Shown piece after piece: positions 1 to 6,919 of a stretch of 23,148 nt of DNA. A program made the translations under genes and the position numbers. Under the pieces are notes generated by a model. The model did no database searches, was not told where the DNA came from, and saw only the letters and a list, made by a program, of their open reading frames with translations. Position 1 is the stretch's first letter. Each line of letters opens with the position of its first letter. The DNA comes from Christensenella sp. UBA1750 (GTDB taxonomy: Bacteria > Bacillota > Clostridia > Christensenellales > UBA1750), in assembly GCA_002315655.1 (NCBI GenBank), contig DCHO01000070.1, positions 22,916 to 46,063 on the forward strand, in the 5' to 3' direction.

Positions 1-659
1 CCTTCCAATAAGGAAAGCTCGGAATTGACCTCGATGCGGATAGCCTGAAAGGTTCTGCGTGCGGGATGGGATACCTTGCGCCGCTCCGCCGCGGGCACCG
101 CCGCGTCAATGACTTTGACCAGATCGTTTGTGGTGTGCAAAGGCCGCGCCGAAATGATGAACTTGGCAATGCGCACCGCCCATTTTTCCTCGCCGTACTG
201 GGAAATGATACGGATCAGGTCTTTTTCGGGGTAGGTGTTGAGCACGGTTTCCGCGGTCAACTCCGCCGTCTGATCCATGCGCATATCCAGCGGCGCGTCG
301 GTGTGGAACGAAAATCCCCGCTCGGGGTTGTCTAATTGATAGGAAGAAACGCCCAAATCCATGAGCATTCCGTTGATTTGCGTAATGTTTTGTTCCAACA
401 GCAGCTCTTTTGCGTCGGCATAATTGCCGTGCAGCGCGGAAAACCGCTCTCCGAAAGGGGAAAGTCTCGCGCTTGCCGCCGCGATGGCCTCATAGTCCCG
501 GTCAATGCCGAAGACCTTGCCTTTTGTGCGGGATAAAATCGCTTCGGTGTGTCCGCCGCCGCCCAAGGTTCCGTCTACATAGATGCTGTTTTCGCTGTCA
601 TTTAAGTTCAGCAGCTCCATGCAGGGCTCCAGCATCACGGGTATATGTTGAAATTCCAT
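1..659 (-). CDS. rsmH: 16S rRNA (cytosine-1402-N4)-methyltransferase RsmH, C-terminus cut by window edge
   Basis: RsmH (MraW) uses S-adenosylmethionine to methylate N4 of cytosine 1402 in the 16S rRNA decoding site. Only about the first 219 codons are present; the family is usually near 310 residues, so the C-terminus lies left of base 1. Seen in the sequence: the N-terminal HIPVML signature at residues 5-10, the SAM-binding loop VDGTLGGGGHT at 28-38, then MLMDLGVSS and the family's FSF-DAPLDMRMD stretch. The ATG at 659-657 lies one base beyond the mraZ stop (TGA-G-ATG), with GAGGA inside the mraZ end as ribosome site, so it is co-transcribed and probably coupled with mraZ. mraZ-rsmH is the classical start of the dcw division and cell-wall cluster. 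Identity is certain; the missing part cannot be judged. Confidence 0.95.
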   Translation of the reverse strand, partial: MEFQHIPVMLEPCMELLNLNDSENSIYVDGTLGGGGHTEAILSRTKGKVFGIDRDYEAIAAASARLSPFGERFSALHGNYADAKELLLEQNITQINGMLMDLGVSSYQLDNPERGFSFHTDAPLDMRMDQTAELTAETVLNTYPEKDLIRIISQYGEEKWAVRIAKFIISARPLHTTNDLVKVIDAAVPAAERRKVSHPARRTFQAIRIEVNSELSLLE

Positions 660-660
660 C

Positions 661-1053
661 TCAGGTATCCTCAATGAACTTGAAGAATTCGTCGCGGTTC
701 CAGACCTCCAAATGGCGGCCGGCACCGGAAATGACGATTTCCTTGTCCAAATGCGCAAAGGAGCGCATCTGCGGAGGCATTAAAATTCTGCCCTGCTTGT
801 CCATCTCGTTGTCTTCCACGGAGGTGGAGAGCAGCTTGCGCATCCGGTCGTAAGCCTCGCCGTCCTCGCGCTCGATGCCGTTGTATTTCTCATAGACCTG
901 CTGCCACTCGGACGAGGAATACAGCTCCACGCAGTTCTTGCCGCGCATCATGGCAACCACGGCACCTAACTGCTGGCGATACTTGGCCGGTATGGTGATG
1001 CGGCCCTTAGGGTCTAAGTTATGTTCAAAATAGCCCGCATAACGGTCTGCCAT
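661..1053 (-). CDS. mraZ: Transcriptional regulator MraZ
   Basis: MraZ is a DNA-binding regulator of the AbrB/SpoVT swapped-hairpin fold that controls its own dcw operon. The 130-residue protein has the two expected half-domains, each with its signature: NLDPKGRITIPAKYR near residues 11-25 and MDKQGRILMPPQMR near 82-95. The start is the ATG at 1053, which gives the family N-terminus MADRYAGYFEH and has AAGGAGG at 1064-1070, ten bases upstream. An in-frame ATG at 1122 would add 23 unrelated residues and would begin inside the MraZ box, so it was rejected. rsmH follows after one base. Three AAAGTG repeats upstream (1099-1125) are the expected self-binding site. At 130 residues it is slightly shorter than the usual 140-150. 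Confidence 0.95.
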   Translation of the reverse strand: MADRYAGYFEHNLDPKGRITIPAKYRQQLGAVVAMMRGKNCVELYSSSEWQQVYEKYNGIEREDGEAYDRMRKLLSTSVEDNEMDKQGRILMPPQMRSFAHLDKEIVISGAGRHLEVWNRDEFFKFIEDT

Positions 1054-1098
1054 CCAAGCCGCACCTCCTTTTTCAGCCTTCAAATTAGGGTGGACGTG

Positions 1099-1125
1099 AC
1101 ACTTTATGCCACTTTGCCCCACTTT
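1099..1125 (-). promoter_or_regulatory. MraZ box: three AAAGTG[G/T] direct repeats
   Basis: On the minus strand the motif reads AAAGTGG (1125-1119), AAAGTGG (1115-1109) and AAAGTGT (1105-1099): three copies on an exact 10-base period with three-base spacers. This matches the AAAGTG[T/G]-N3 triple repeat described for MraZ in Mollicutes and resembles the TGGGN repeats of E. coli. It lies about 45 bases upstream of the mraZ start. One turn of DNA per repeat fits a multimeric ring binding one face. The core promoter is not clear; TTTATAGG just upstream (near 1133) is a weak -10 candidate. Confidence 0.88.
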
Positions 1126-1228
1126 TACCTATAAATTCGATGCAGTTTAGGAAAATCCTTCCCCATTTTCACTTTTTTACAAAAAAATTTTGCAAAATCG
1201 AAAAAAGTTTTGGGAGGGATTTCCGTCC

Positions 1229-1277
1229 AAAAAGCAAAAGAGCCGCCCATCCTCTTTTTTCAGAGGATGAGCGGTTC
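1229..1277 (-). terminator. Rho-independent terminator of the polysaccharide deacetylase gene
   Basis: Bases 1240-1255 and 1262-1277 form a 16-pair stem with two G-U pairs and a six-base loop. On the minus strand it is followed by TTTTGCTTTTT. It begins 13 bases after the deacetylase stop codon and also separates that gene from the mraZ control region. Confidence 0.88.
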
Positions 1278-1290
1278 GCATTTTCAATAT

Positions 1291-2226
1291 TTAATTCATG
1301 GGCTTGTCCGCTAAGGTGGCAAATTCATAGCCAAGCGAGGCGATATAGTCAATGGCGTCGCCCAGCATTTCCACGGTGGTGCCTTTGGAGTTGGTGTCGT
1401 GCATGAGCACGATCACGTCGTTGCCCTTATCGTACTGCGCCTTAACGGTCTCCTTGAGCTGCTTGTAGAGGTCGTTTGCGCTGCGCTTGTTCGCGCCGTG
1501 CTCCGCATCGCCGTTTAAGGCGTTCCAGTCAAAATAGCGGTAGCCCGCGTTCGCCACCGCCTCGCGGTAGTCGCGGCAGCGCTTGTTGGTGGAGCCGTAG
1601 GGGAAACGCATGAGTTCGGTGGGGTAGTCCGCGCCGAGAATGGAATTGAGGGTCTCTTTTCCGGCGTTCAGGTCGGCAAGCAGAGCGTCTGCGGATTTGT
1701 AGATCTCGTCGGTCTTGTGGCTTTGGGTGTGATTCGCCACGCAGCTTCCCTGCGCGGCAATCGCACGGATTTTGTCGGGATATTTCGCGGCATTGTCGCC
1801 GACCACAAAGAAGGTCGCCACAACGCCCTTTTCGGAGAGAATCTTCAGAATCGCCTCGGTGTTCTTGGAGGGGCCGTCGTCAAAGGTCAGATAACAGTGC
1901 AAACCGTTCTTCGGCACATCCCCTTCAAAGATTTTCCCGTCCAGCAGCGAGGCCAGCTCCTCCGCCGAAAGCTCCGTATTGACCGGTGTTACGGACGGCT
2001 CGGGGCTTTCCGTGGGTATAGCAGTTGGCGTGGGGGTTGCAGACGGTGAAGGCGTGGCCGTGGGAGAAGCCGTCACAACGGGCGTGTCCTTTGGCCGCAG
2101 CGTCACCAGCGGTTCGTTTTCCAGCGTGGGCAGGACTTGTGCAAAAACCTTCTGCGTCACGCACCCGGTACAAAGCATTGCAACTGCGCACAGCAACAGC
2201 GCAACCGCAAGACATTTCCGTATCAT
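1291..2226 (-). CDS. Lipoprotein polysaccharide deacetylase (NodB domain)
   Basis: Predicted extracellular carbohydrate esterase family 4 enzyme that removes N-acetyl groups from peptidoglycan or another surface glycan. The 311-residue protein begins with a signal peptide ending LCTGC, with C22 the likely lipidated residue; the lipobox is imperfect at -3. A Pro/Thr/Ser linker spans about 48-82. The NodB domain spans about 108-305, with the metal and catalytic motifs TFDDGPS (114-120), NHTQSH (165-170), RFPYG (207-211) and LMHD (274-277). The two aspartates and two histidines of the metal/base set are present, so it should be active. GGAGG lies just upstream of the ATG at 2226, and TATAAT (2258-2253, minus) is a probable -10 without a clear -35. 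It is transcribed alone, divergently from the DUF4430-ECF pair. The exact substrate cannot be told. Confidence 0.88.
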   Translation of the reverse strand: MIRKCLAVALLLCAVAMLCTGCVTQKVFAQVLPTLENEPLVTLRPKDTPVVTASPTATPSPSATPTPTAIPTESPEPSVTPVNTELSAEELASLLDGKIFEGDVPKNGLHCYLTFDDGPSKNTEAILKILSEKGVVATFFVVGDNAAKYPDKIRAIAAQGSCVANHTQSHKTDEIYKSADALLADLNAGKETLNSILGADYPTELMRFPYGSTNKRCRDYREAVANAGYRYFDWNALNGDAEHGANKRSANDLYKQLKETVKAQYDKGNDVIVLMHDTNSKGTTVEMLGDAIDYIASLGYEFATLADKPMN

Positions 2227-2328
2227 TTTTGCACGCCTCCTTTCCTGCTTATATTATACACCACATTTCGTCGTTTGGCACAGCAAAATGTGATTTTTCG
2301 ACATTTTAATTTCAGTTTATTTTCAGCG

Positions 2329-2357
2329 TTGACGCATCCCCCGCTTTGTGCTATTCT
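2329..2357 (+). promoter_or_regulatory. Promoter of the DUF4430-ECF operon
   Basis: TTGACG (2329-2334), a 17-base spacer and TATTCT (2352-2357), with TG one base before the -10 (extended -10, TGCTATTCT). The predicted leader is only about 23 bases, which leaves no room for a riboswitch. Confidence 0.75.
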
Positions 2358-2386
2358 GCTCATAGACAGAAAGAGGGATTTTCACC

Positions 2387-2782
2387 ATGACAGAGAAAAA
2401 GAAACTGCTTTTTGCTTTTATCGGCCTGCTTGTCGCCATAGGGCTCATGGCAGGGCTGTATTTTATCGCCAAGCCCAAAACCCAGGAAGGGCAGAAGCGC
2501 ATTACCGTGACCATCACCGACAAGGACGGTGCAACCCAATCCCACGAGATTGCAACAAACGCGGAATACTTATCCGATGCGCTGCTGGAAAACGAGCTTG
2601 TGGAGACCACCGGCACCGATTCTTCCATGTATGTGATCGCGGCGGGCGGAATCCAAGCGGACGAAGCAAACCAGGAATGGTGGGGACTGACGATTGACGG
2701 CGAAATGGCCATGACGGGCATTGCCGACACGCCGGTTTCCGACGGCTCCGTGTACGCATTTACGCTGAATGTGGGGTGGTAA
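2387..2782 (+). CDS. Membrane-anchored DUF4430 (transcobalamin-like) protein
   Basis: 131-residue protein with one N-terminal hydrophobic segment (about 6-27), which is a signal anchor since no lipobox cysteine follows, then a DUF4430 domain to the C-terminus. Recognised from the family ending: EWWGLTIDGEMAMTGI near 102-117, then a DG-Y-F-L stretch and a terminal GW. DUF4430 is related to the C-terminal beta domain of the vertebrate cobalamin carriers transcobalamin and intrinsic factor, and in Bacillota it often sits beside ECF transporter S components. That fits the next gene, four bases downstream. Inferred role: an extracytoplasmic partner that presents a vitamin, possibly a corrinoid, to the ECF transporter. 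The ribosome site is AAGAGGG before ATG 2387, with a good promoter at 2329. Substrate is not shown by the sequence. Confidence 0.8.
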   Translation: MTEKKKLLFAFIGLLVAIGLMAGLYFIAKPKTQEGQKRITVTITDKDGATQSHEIATNAEYLSDALLENELVETTGTDSSMYVIAAGGIQADEANQEWWGLTIDGEMAMTGIADTPVSDGSVYAFTLNVGW

Positions 2783-2785
2783 TTG

Positions 2786-3292
2786 ATGAAGAAACCGACC
2801 TTGCGGGAGACCGTCATTCTCGCTCTGCTCACCGCGCTTCTGCTGGTGGCGCAGCTTGCACTGTCCTTCCTGCCGAACATCGAACTGGTGTCGCTTCTGG
2901 TCATTCTCTACACCCTTGTATATAGGAAGAAAGCCCTGTGGTGCATTTACCTCTTTGCCCTGCTGGAAGGGCTCATCTACGGCTTTACGATGTGGTGGGT
3001 CTCCTACCTCTACATCTGGACGGCGCTGTGGCTGGTCACGATGATCCTGAAGGACATGGACAACGCCGTGGGCTGGGCGATCACCAGCGGCGCATTCGGG
3101 CTGTTCTTTGGTGCCCTGTCGGAATTGCCCTTTCTCTTCATTCTCGGGGTGAAGGAGAGCTTCGCCGCGTGGGTGTCCGGCATCCCTTTCGATATTACCC
3201 ATTGCGCGGGCAACTTTGTGTTGGCCCTTGTCCTGTATAAGCCGCTCATCAAGGTTTTGCGGAATCTGGAAAAAGGCAAGCAAACCACATAA
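2786..3292 (+). CDS. ECF transporter substrate-binding (S) component
   Basis: 168-residue integral membrane protein with about five to six hydrophobic segments: near 8-30, 33-45, 50-72, 75-90, 102-122 and 143-160. The size, the early Leu/Ala-rich helix, the Trp/Tyr-rich central stretch and the short basic C-tail resemble ECF S components. These proteins capture a vitamin or its precursor and share an energising module (EcfA, EcfA', EcfT) encoded elsewhere; none is in this window. The ATG at 2786 was chosen; a TTG directly after the upstream stop (2783) would only add one residue. It is probably coupled to the DUF4430 gene, with only a weak GGGTGG ribosome site of its own. The DUF4430 partner suggests cobalamin or another corrinoid. 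That is inference; riboflavin, thiamin or folate-type specificity is not excluded. Confidence 0.78.
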   Translation: MKKPTLRETVILALLTALLLVAQLALSFLPNIELVSLLVILYTLVYRKKALWCIYLFALLEGLIYGFTMWWVSYLYIWTALWLVTMILKDMDNAVGWAITSGAFGLFFGALSELPFLFILGVKESFAAWVSGIPFDITHCAGNFVLALVLYKPLIKVLRNLEKGKQTT

Positions 3293-3316
3293 ATACACAG
3301 TTTTTCCATAAAAGTT

Positions 3317-3356
3317 ACGCCCTGCTCTCCGCTCAAAAAGCGGATAAGCAGGGCGT
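3317..3356. terminator. Bidirectional hairpin terminator between convergent genes
   Basis: ACGCCCTGCT (3317-3326) pairs with AGCAGGGCGT (3347-3356), extended inward by CCGCT/AGCGG. It lies between the converging ECF gene (ends 3292) and the lipoprotein gene (ends 3376). T-tracts are modest on both sides, so efficiency is uncertain. Confidence 0.75.
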
Positions 3357-3375
3357 CATTTCGCTTATTTTCGGT

Positions 3376-4029
3376 TTATTCGGAATAGATGGCGACTGCC
3401 ATCAGAACGGGCTCGCCGTTTTCCGTCCAGGAGCAGATGTTGTGATACTGCGCCTCCTGCCCGGAATATTCGGTAAATTCGCCGGTGACTTCGTTTACGA
3501 ACCACTCGGATTCCTCGCCCTTGTAGGTGGTGCCATTGAGCACGATGGGCAAATTCAGCGGTGCAACCACCGCGCCGGAGCCTTCCAGCGTGACCTTCAC
3601 GGTGCTGCAGAAATTCATGATCTTGGGCAGGTCGCTGGCCATGGTCGCCTCGGTGACGGTGGACAAAATCTTCCCTTCCGTGGCATCGGAAAGCACACAG
3701 TCGTCGTTGAGGATGATGCGGGTGCCTTCGCCGCCCTTTAAGATGATATTCCCCTTAAACTCGCAGTCGCAGAAGACCACAATTCCCGTTCCGCCGGAAA
3801 CCGTGACGTCCTTGGAAAACAGGAGGCCGGAAACCACGGTCTGCTCGGCAGTCGGCGTGTATTCGTATTGCTCGGCCTCGGGTCTGCCGGATGCTTCCTG
3901 CGCAGCGGGTTCCTCCGAAGCGGCGGGTTCCTGGGTCGGTGCGGCTGCGGTAGGCGTTTCCTTGCCGGTGCAGGCACAAAGGGAACAGAGAAGCAGGACA
4001 ATCACAGAAAGCAGCATCAGCTTCTTCAT
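3376..4029 (-). CDS. Lipoprotein of unknown function
   Basis: 217-residue secreted lipoprotein. The signal peptide is short and ends in a good lipobox, LCAC, with C20 as the lipidated cysteine. An Ala/Glu/Pro/Thr-rich linker follows to about residue 55. The rest is rich in alternating hydrophobic, Gly and Thr residues (VVFCDCEFKGNIILKGG and similar), suggesting stacked beta strands, possibly a small beta-helix; that fold is a guess. No catalytic motif was recognised. AGGAGG stands just upstream of the ATG at 4029. It lies 62 bases downstream of the Eis-like acetyltransferase on the same strand, so read-through from that gene is possible. It is a real gene by ribosome site, signal peptide and neighbouring terminator; function unknown. 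Confidence 0.8.
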   Translation of the reverse strand: MKKLMLLSVIVLLLCSLCACTGKETPTAAAPTQEPAASEEPAAQEASGRPEAEQYEYTPTAEQTVVSGLLFSKDVTVSGGTGIVVFCDCEFKGNIILKGGEGTRIILNDDCVLSDATEGKILSTVTEATMASDLPKIMNFCSTVKVTLEGSGAVVAPLNLPIVLNGTTYKGEESEWFVNEVTGEFTEYSGQEAQYHNICSWTENGEPVLMAVAIYSE

Positions 4030-4091
4030 AAAGAGTACCTCCTGATAAAATAGTTATTTTGCCTGAAATCAGGCTTTTTCCCGTCCTTATC

Positions 4092-5294
4092 CTAATAGTT
4101 ATCCGCGTGATAGCAGTTCTTCTTCACAAACACCTTGAACAGCACATCCTCGTTGCCGAAAATGCGCACATCGCGGCGGTATTTCACGGTGTCCAGCGCG
4201 TCGGTGCCCATGACCAGCATGGACAGAGAAGTCACATCGCACACCATGTCCGGCAGGGCTTCGGTCTTTTCCACCGAAACCGCCGCGCCGTTGGCGAAAT
4301 TCACGGCATAGCGGCCTTCGTTTTCCGGCAAAAAAGCGTCCTTCACCTCGAGGATGTATTTCCCCTGCCCCATAGGCTGCTTCATCAGGGTCAGTGCCCG
4401 CTTCACGTCCAGCACGCGCACCATAACCGGGGTCAGATCCTGATGCTCCTCCCGATACTTTTCCGGCAGCACCGCGCCCAAGTCCACCTCGGAGGGCAGA
4501 TAGAGCTTTGCCCCTGCGCCATACTGGGCGGAAAGGCGACCCAAGAAGCCCAGCAGACCGTAAAAGGCTTCCGTGCTGTCCCAGGCCATATTCTTGACGA
4601 CGGCGCGGTTGGTGTAGTTCCCCGCCTGTTCCGGCCTGAAGGCCACATAGGCCTTCGGGGTCTCGCCCTCATAGAGCACATAGAGGTATCTTTTCTTCTG
4701 CACCGCGTCGGATTCTAAGATGTCCCACTGCTTTTCCGAGCGGACAACAGCCATGTTGTGTCCCAAAATGAACTTCTGATACACGGCTTTCAGCGGCTCG
4801 ATGCCGGATTCCCAATCGTGCATCTTCACGGTGTACGGGCAGTCAAAGGCGCGCAGGTCGCGCATCTCCGCGCTCTGCCAGTAGGGGCGATAAGCGGTTT
4901 CAAAGCCGAACTTGCGGTAAAACTCGTTGGAGAAGGGATAGAGCATGGAAAAGACATAGCCCTTTTTGAGACATTCCGCAAACAATTCCTTAAAGATGGT
5001 GCGGATGCCGCCCTGCCCCCGGTATTCCGGCAGCGTGGAGACATTGCCGATGCCCGCGGACAGCACGATATGCCCGTCAAAGAGCACATGATGGGCGTGG
5101 CTCATCATGTGGGAGGTCATCACATTGTCCTCGTTGAACGCGCCCCAGAAATCCAACTGCTCATGGGGCTTTGCGGCGTTCTCCTCCGCTTCCTTTTTGA
5201 GATCCTCGAGGCTGTGCTGCCCCACAAAGGCGATGGTGGAAATCTTCTCCGCCGCAAGATATTCTTCCACAGTCTGTAATTTCCGTGCAATCAT
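4092..5294 (-). CDS. Eis-like GNAT N-acetyltransferase with SCP2-type C-terminal domain
   Basis: 400-residue protein with the layout of the Eis/YpfP-like acetyltransferases: an N-terminal GNAT domain, a second GNAT-like domain and a C-terminal sterol-carrier-like domain. The acetyl-CoA loop reads VSTLPEYRGQGGIRTIF near residues 85-101 and is followed by the family-typical MLYPFSNEFYRKFGFE near 117-132. Mycobacterial Eis acetylates aminoglycosides and proteins at several amines; the clostridial members have no settled substrate, so no specific activity is claimed. The ribosome site is AAGGGGGAG before ATG 5294, with TATAAG further upstream as a possible -10. It is divergent from the L,D-transpeptidase gene. 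Confidence 0.85.
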   Translation of the reverse strand: MIARKLQTVEEYLAAEKISTIAFVGQHSLEDLKKEAEENAAKPHEQLDFWGAFNEDNVMTSHMMSHAHHVLFDGHIVLSAGIGNVSTLPEYRGQGGIRTIFKELFAECLKKGYVFSMLYPFSNEFYRKFGFETAYRPYWQSAEMRDLRAFDCPYTVKMHDWESGIEPLKAVYQKFILGHNMAVVRSEKQWDILESDAVQKKRYLYVLYEGETPKAYVAFRPEQAGNYTNRAVVKNMAWDSTEAFYGLLGFLGRLSAQYGAGAKLYLPSEVDLGAVLPEKYREEHQDLTPVMVRVLDVKRALTLMKQPMGQGKYILEVKDAFLPENEGRYAVNFANGAAVSVEKTEALPDMVCDVTSLSMLVMGTDALDTVKYRRDVRIFGNEDVLFKVFVKKNCYHADNY

Positions 5295-5355
5295 ACTGAC
5301 GCTCCCCCTTATCGGTAAAATTCTTATACCTCTATCTTACCAACAGGAAAATAAA

Positions 5356-5383
5356 TTTTCAAGAAAAATGAAATATTTATATA
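5356..5383 (+). promoter_or_regulatory. Possible promoter of the L,D-transpeptidase gene
   Basis: TTTTCA (5356-5361), a 16-base spacer and TATATA (5378-5383) in the AT-rich gap between divergent genes. The area holds other AT-rich candidates (for example CATAATAA near 5405), so the choice is tentative. Confidence 0.35.
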
Positions 5384-5443
5384 GAAAAATCCTTCCATTT
5401 GTGTCATAATAAGGATAACATCTATCTTTCGGAGGAAATCCCC

Positions 5444-6109
5444 ATGAAGAAAATCCTGTCTGCCCTGCTCGTGCTGTGCATGGTGCTGTCATTAACCGTC
5501 TCTACTGTCTGCGCCGAAGGCTACACCGGCTTCCGTGAAGACAGACCAGGCGCCACCGCGAGCGCCAAGACCACCGCCGAAGCAATCAAGGAAGAGTCCG
5601 CTTCCAAGCCCACCTCCACCTCCGGCCTTCGCATCACAAATTACGATAAGCCTTACGCCATCAAGGTGGACACCACCAACCAGGTCGTGACCATCTTCTC
5701 CAAGGGTACCTCCGGCGACTATGACGTCATCTTCAAGCAGTTCATCTGCTCCACCGGCACCAAGAGCAACCCCACTCCCGCCGGTACCTTCAAGCTCTCC
5801 GATGCCGAACGCAAGGTGTGGAGATACTTCAAGACCTACAAAACCTATGTGAAGTACGCCGTGCACATCAAGGGCGACTATTTCTTCCATTCCTGTCTCT
5901 ACTCCAAGCCCTCCGAGGACACCAAGTACCGCAGCTCCTCCTCCGTCAAGAAGCTGGGCACCAAGGCTTCCCATGGCTGCATCCGTCTGTATGACAGCGA
6001 CTGCCAGTGGATGTTTGAAAACTGCGAGGCCGGTACCATCGTCTATGTGTGCGACTGCGAAAAGGACTCCGCGCTCAACAAGACTTTGAAAGAGAACGTC
6101 GGTAAGTAA
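5444..6109 (+). CDS. Secreted L,D-transpeptidase (YkuD domain)
   Basis: 221-residue enzyme expected to form 3-3 peptidoglycan cross-links or to attach proteins or amino acids to meso-diaminopimelate outside the membrane. The signal peptide has a cleavage site around A24 (TVCA-EG). A Ser/Thr/Lys/Ala-rich linker runs to about 60, and the YkuD domain spans about 70-203. The catalytic signature is complete: H149 in FFHS and SHGCIRL at 176-182, with C179 the nucleophile. GGAGG at 5431-5435 fixes the ATG at 5444; an in-frame start at 5399 would put 15 polar residues before the signal peptide. Several further cysteines (C102, C151, C187, C194, C203, C205) are unusual for a secreted enzyme. A terminator follows at 6130. 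Confidence 0.92.
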   Translation: MKKILSALLVLCMVLSLTVSTVCAEGYTGFREDRPGATASAKTTAEAIKEESASKPTSTSGLRITNYDKPYAIKVDTTNQVVTIFSKGTSGDYDVIFKQFICSTGTKSNPTPAGTFKLSDAERKVWRYFKTYKTYVKYAVHIKGDYFFHSCLYSKPSEDTKYRSSSSVKKLGTKASHGCIRLYDSDCQWMFENCEAGTIVYVCDCEKDSALNKTLKENVGK

Positions 6110-6129
6110 AAAAACAACCCACACAAATG

Positions 6130-6166
6130 AGCCTGTGTTTCAATCCGCTTGGAACACAGGCTTTTC
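6130..6166 (+). terminator. Terminator after the L,D-transpeptidase gene, 16 bases before trmO
   Basis: GCCTGTGTT (6131-6139) pairs with AACACAGGC (6153-6161) and is followed by TTTTCT. It ends just before the trmO ribosome site, so trmO needs read-through or a promoter inside this short gap; none is obvious. Confidence 0.8.
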
Positions 6167-6182
6167 TCAAGGAAGAAACACC

Positions 6183-6890
6183 ATGACAGAAACCTTTCCC
6201 ATCAAAGTCATTGCCCGCATAAGAAGCGATTTTTCCGAGAAATTCGGAATTCCCCGCCAGGCCGGGCTTGTGGAGGAAGCCACAGCACGCATCGTGTTTG
6301 AGGAAGAATACCGCAATCCCGACGCGCTGCGGGGGCTTTCCGGGTACAGCCACATCTGGCTCATCTGGCAGTTTTCCAAGGCGATTCGGGAGGACTGGTC
6401 GCCCACCGTGCGCCCGCCCAGGCTGGGCGGCAACACAAGAATGGGCGTGTTTGCCACCCGCTCGCCCTTCCGCCCCAACCCCATCGGGCTTTCCTGCGTG
6501 AAATTGCTCTCCATCGACGAGACGGAGGACTGCGGCACGGTGCTCACCGTCGCAGGCGCAGACCTGCTCGACGGCACACCGATTTTCGACATTAAGCCCT
6601 ATCTGCCCTACACCGATTCCCACCCGGACGCGCTTTCCGGCTTTGCCCTGCAGGAGAAGGAGGGCAGCCTCACGGTGGATTTCCCCGAACATCTGCTGAA
6701 CCTGATTCCGCAGGAAAAGCGCAAGGCACTGTTCGCCCTGCTCAAAAAGGATCCCCGCCCGGGCTACCAGAGCGACGAGCGCCCTTACGGCATGATGTAC
6801 GCGGGCTTCAATGTGCGCTTCACCGTGAAGGAGAACACACTTTATGTGTTTGAAGTGGAACAGAAATCAACAAAGCAGGGAACCGTATAG
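6183..6890 (+). CDS. trmO: tRNA (N6-threonylcarbamoyladenosine-37-N6)-methyltransferase TrmO
   Basis: TrmO (TsaA/YaeB family) methylates N6 of t6A at position 37 in threonine tRNAs, using SAM bound to an unusual beta-barrel. The 235-residue length fits the family. Signatures seen: SGYSHIWLIWQF (53-64), the hallmark GVFATRSPFRPNPIGLS (88-104) and DLLDGTPIFDIKPY (127-140), followed by a typical C-terminal domain with RPYGMMYA. The ATG at 6183 has AAGGAAG upstream; an in-frame ATG at 6135 lies inside the preceding terminator stem and was rejected. Its last codons form the left arm of its own terminator (6871-6882). It is convergent with the MATE gene. Confidence 0.93.
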   Translation: MTETFPIKVIARIRSDFSEKFGIPRQAGLVEEATARIVFEEEYRNPDALRGLSGYSHIWLIWQFSKAIREDWSPTVRPPRLGGNTRMGVFATRSPFRPNPIGLSCVKLLSIDETEDCGTVLTVAGADLLDGTPIFDIKPYLPYTDSHPDALSGFALQEKEGSLTVDFPEHLLNLIPQEKRKALFALLKKDPRPGYQSDERPYGMMYAGFNVRFTVKENTLYVFEVEQKSTKQGTV

Positions 6891-6913
6891 TAGCGATTCC
6901 CTGCTTTGTTTTT
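6871..6913 (+). terminator. trmO terminator overlapping the coding end
   Basis: CAAAGCAGGGAA (6871-6882) and TTCCCTGCTTTG (6897-6908) form a perfect 12-pair stem followed by TTTTT (6909-6913). The left arm is inside the last trmO codons. It lies seven bases from the convergent MATE stop codon. Confidence 0.92.
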
Positions 6914-6919
6914 GCCTGA

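Noticed and set aside
1054..1122. Longer mraZ start at 1122
   Set aside because: It begins within the MraZ box, skips the AAGGAGG ribosome site and adds residues absent from the family.
4064..4082. GCCTGA-AA-TCAGGC followed by five Ts on the plus strand as a terminator
   Set aside because: No plus-strand gene precedes it, the stem is short, and on the minus strand, where the genes are, no T-run follows.
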